Shown: piece after piece, positions 61,914-64,000 of the stretch
Numbering within the stretch: the first letter of the stretch is position 1
Layout: each line of letters begins with the position of its first letter
Source of the DNA: Bacillus sp. UNC438CL73TsuS30
Lineage (GTDB): Bacteria > Bacillota > Bacilli > Bacillales > Cytobacillaceae
Assembly: GCF_000482325.1 (NCBI RefSeq)
Contig: NZ_KI535295.1
Coordinates: forward strand, 1,481,999-1,545,998
Direction: 5' to 3'
DNA: 64,000 nt
Notes under the pieces: generated by a model
What the model was told of the DNA's origin: nothing
What the model saw: only the letters and a program-made list of their open reading frames with translations
Database searches by the model: none
Program-made: the position numbers and the translations under genes

Positions 61914-63710
61914 TCATAATTTTTCATAAAAACGGCGAATTTTATTGGCCATAAGTTGTCTTCGTTCCTTTAGAAATTCCTCGTAATCGGTGTAGTCGAG
62001 ATTAAATAACGATAAAGGGATACAGTTCATTCCCATGTTCGACTTTAACTCTTCTTCGTTTGTAATTTCTCCTATTGCAATCTGGCCGCCAGTGCACTGT
62101 TTCTCGACAAGCTCCATATAATTGGATGGGGCTTTGTCCTTTATCGAAAGGTTTACAATCTGTTCTGTATAAACATAGTTGGCGATTTGATTATATTTTC
62201 CACGATTGTTAATACCATTTTTCTGAAGATACTTTTTCGGGAAAATATGATGGACATCCCCACGTTCTTCGATTAAATGACTTACTGTTATTGACTTTGA
62301 TAAAAAGGCATTATCTTTATCGTAAATTTGCGCCATTATAAACAAGTTGAAGTAGGGACTACTGGTAACGGAGGTATCTAAGTTCGTTACCAAAATATTG
62401 TTCCAATAAGCATCCGAAAGTTCGCCAGCTTCAATACTCTTTAAATAATTCATCGGTTTATCGGCAAGATTAAATCTCCTGATATCAAATTCAAACATTG
62501 TTTCGGGCGATCCTGAATACCGTTCAGTCAATACGGACAATACAAGCCACTTTCGAACAATTTGATTAATTTCATTTCCGTCGATATTTTTCTCACGAAG
62601 TAATAGAAAAAGTGTATAGGCAAAGTTTAACGCATTTTTTGAACGAATCAGCTTGGGTGTGATAATTCCTGAAGACTTCACAATCATAACAAATCGTTTA
62701 AAATTTGTTTCATTGATGAATTCAAGAACGCCATCCTTTAAAGTTTTAAAGGAAGATTCGATAATATCTTCCCTATACTCGCGCGTTTCAAAGTCACGCC
62801 CTGAAAGCAAACTTACTAAATTGGATATTTTTCCCCGTAAGAATTTATAAGTAAACGCCACCCTTAATAAGTCAGAATAGCTCGGTTCATAAATTGAAGA
62901 GTGATAATCTTTTACCCATTTGATTTTTTGAAAATTAGATGTTGAGGCAAAATCAGTATCATTATTTTCGATATTTGAATAATCAGCTGGATTTTTAATT
63001 AAATGACAGAAATAATCAATGGTCTTTCGGATTTCTGGACCTTCATAGGATTCATTTACGGTGATCTTGGACATTGCAAAGTCTGCTTGGCTTAGCACAA
63101 CACCCGCTGAATTTATTCTTATAAATATTTCCGTAACTGTTTCAATATCAAGGTTATGTGAAAGTTCAATCATCCCGATACTGCTATATTTTATTTGCAT
63201 TAAATTTTGGAGCACTTGATTCATTTCGTTATGATCCATTTCTGAATTTAATGAACAATATTCATTTATGTAACTGAATGAATTGAACCCAGGTGAGAAA
63301 ACATCTGAAATATCTGGTATCCACTTTACATTTTTTAGGATTGCGGGGTTTTGCACTTCAAACTTTTCTTCTATTGGATTAAAAGCAATTCGGATTTTCT
63401 TCTTTTTGTAATTAGAATCTACAACCTCCTGACCCGTTATCGCTGCTGTTAAAGCGGTGATTCGTTGTTGTCCGTCAATTAGGATTTTTTTACCCATCGA
63501 CAAAGAACCATCTTTTAGCTTTGTATCAGGATTTTGCCATGTAATGATATATCCAACCGGGTAATTTTTATAAAGGGAATCCATTAAATCCCTAACTTTT
63601 GTTGCATCCCATACAAAAGGCCTCTGGATTTCCGGTATCGCAATCATTTTATTCTTAATCCAACTTATTATGGATTCGACAGTACTATTGTTTACGTTGT
63701 AATTACTCAC
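61914..63710 (-). CDS. GmrSD-like restriction enzyme (DUF262 + DUF1524/HNH)
   Basis: A 598-residue fused GmrS/GmrD-type enzyme. The N-terminal DUF262 (ParB/Srx-like) nucleotide-binding domain has AIPEIQRPFVWDATK (about 24-38) and ILIDGQQRITALTAAI (about 75-90). The C-terminal domain has GDVHHIFPKKYLQKNG (about 492-507), the His-Asn-His-type nuclease signature of DUF1524. Such type IV systems hydrolyse NTPs and cut modified (for example glucosylated) phage DNA. All signature residues seem intact. No methylase is nearby, as expected. It is transcribed toward the helicase pair. Confidence 0.85.
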   Translation of the reverse strand: MSNYNVNNSTVESIISWIKNKMIAIPEIQRPFVWDATKVRDLMDSLYKNYPVGYIITWQNPDTKLKDGSLSMGKKILIDGQQRITALTAAITGQEVVDSNYKKKKIRIAFNPIEEKFEVQNPAILKNVKWIPDISDVFSPGFNSFSYINEYCSLNSEMDHNEMNQVLQNLMQIKYSSIGMIELSHNLDIETVTEIFIRINSAGVVLSQADFAMSKITVNESYEGPEIRKTIDYFCHLIKNPADYSNIENNDTDFASTSNFQKIKWVKDYHSSIYEPSYSDLLRVAFTYKFLRGKISNLVSLLSGRDFETREYREDIIESSFKTLKDGVLEFINETNFKRFVMIVKSSGIITPKLIRSKNALNFAYTLFLLLREKNIDGNEINQIVRKWLVLSVLTERYSGSPETMFEFDIRRFNLADKPMNYLKSIEAGELSDAYWNNILVTNLDTSVTSSPYFNLFIMAQIYDKDNAFLSKSITVSHLIEERGDVHHIFPKKYLQKNGINNRGKYNQIANYVYTEQIVNLSIKDKAPSNYMELVEKQCTGGQIAIGEITNEEELKSNMGMNCIPLSLFNLDYTDYEEFLKERRQLMANKIRRFYEKL

Positions 63711-64000
63711 TTTTTCACTTCCCTATAAATGCAATATTACCTTAAAGTATAACGTAAATTCCCTAATGAATTCCAATTTCAATCATGCCAAATCACTCCT
63801 AGCAATATATTTCATTCGATTTAAAAAGTAGTTGAAGGGATACGAAAGGATATGGCGAACCTATTATTAGAATAATATAAATGGGGGATTCGCAATGAAC
63901 TTAAAAACTTACTTTCCACTCTCATCACTTTATTACAAAAAATGAAAAATTAAGCAAATACTAAGAATGAATATTATGTAGAATTTTATAAATATAATAG
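63711..64000 (+). other. Right edge of window, no gene recognised
   Basis: AT-rich upstream region of the DUF262 gene (minus) and about 120 bases in which only a 16-codon frame at 63895 is visible. Nothing supports a gene there. Confidence 0.4.

Overview
The window looks like chromosomal DNA of a low-GC, endospore-forming Bacillaceae bacterium (Bacillus/Neobacillus-like). The support is an orphan GerAB-type germinant permease, several tiny YjcZ-family sporulation proteins, two DUF3231 proteins, strong GGAGG ribosome binding sites, and the MarR/MFS/HlyD and Zur-box arrangements typical of that family. The species cannot be named from the sequence alone.

Layout. 0-36 kb (apart from 28-34.6 kb) is ordinary but gene-poor chromosome, with many small genes, fossils and repeats: a UgtP-like glycosyltransferase plus polysaccharide deacetylase; an EamA transporter; a MarR regulator followed by an EmrB/EmrA-type efflux pair with a near-perfect palindromic operator over its promoter; a Cys/Met-repeat protein; an orphan GerAB; a CPBP-like membrane protein; a YuiH-like molybdoprotein; a Zur-boxed ZnuA lipoprotein with a decayed paralogue 7 kb away; an AbrB-type membrane protein divergent from a LysR regulator; and YjcZ-type genes. 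Decayed remnants of AAA ATPase, DUF523, VOC, ZnuA, MerR-like and unknown genes lie between them, together with four copies of a 50-bp hairpin repeat and other dispersed repeats.

28.0-34.6 kb is a complete four-gene Wadjet (JetD-JetA-JetB-JetC) operon: an SMC-type ATPase, kleisin-like and MukE-like partners, and a Toprim nuclease expected to recognise and cut foreign circular DNA.

37.5-40.4 kb is an isolated phage/plasmid-type replication cassette (DnaD-domain initiator, DnaB-like helicase, unknown protein, truncated ORF). 40.4-45.8 kb holds a MoxR ATPase, a protein with two metallopeptidase-like domains and a VWA domain, and a large TerD-like protein. This resembles the Ter-associated stress/chaperone modules and is the least characterised system in the window.

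46.1-63.7 kb is a defence island: a coiled-coil unknown, type I restriction-modification genes hsdR, hsdM and hsdS, an intact-ended IS66 element with an exact 8-bp target duplication, a broken tRNA-Arg, an HNH/AP2-like phage protein, a decayed gene, a PRA-PH/MazG-like pyrophosphohydrolase overlapping a PLD-nuclease/helicase, a small unknown gene, and a GmrSD-like (DUF262 + HNH) restriction enzyme. Wadjet against plasmids and the three nuclease systems against phage or modified DNA would give layered protection; that functional reading is inference from families and neighbourhood.
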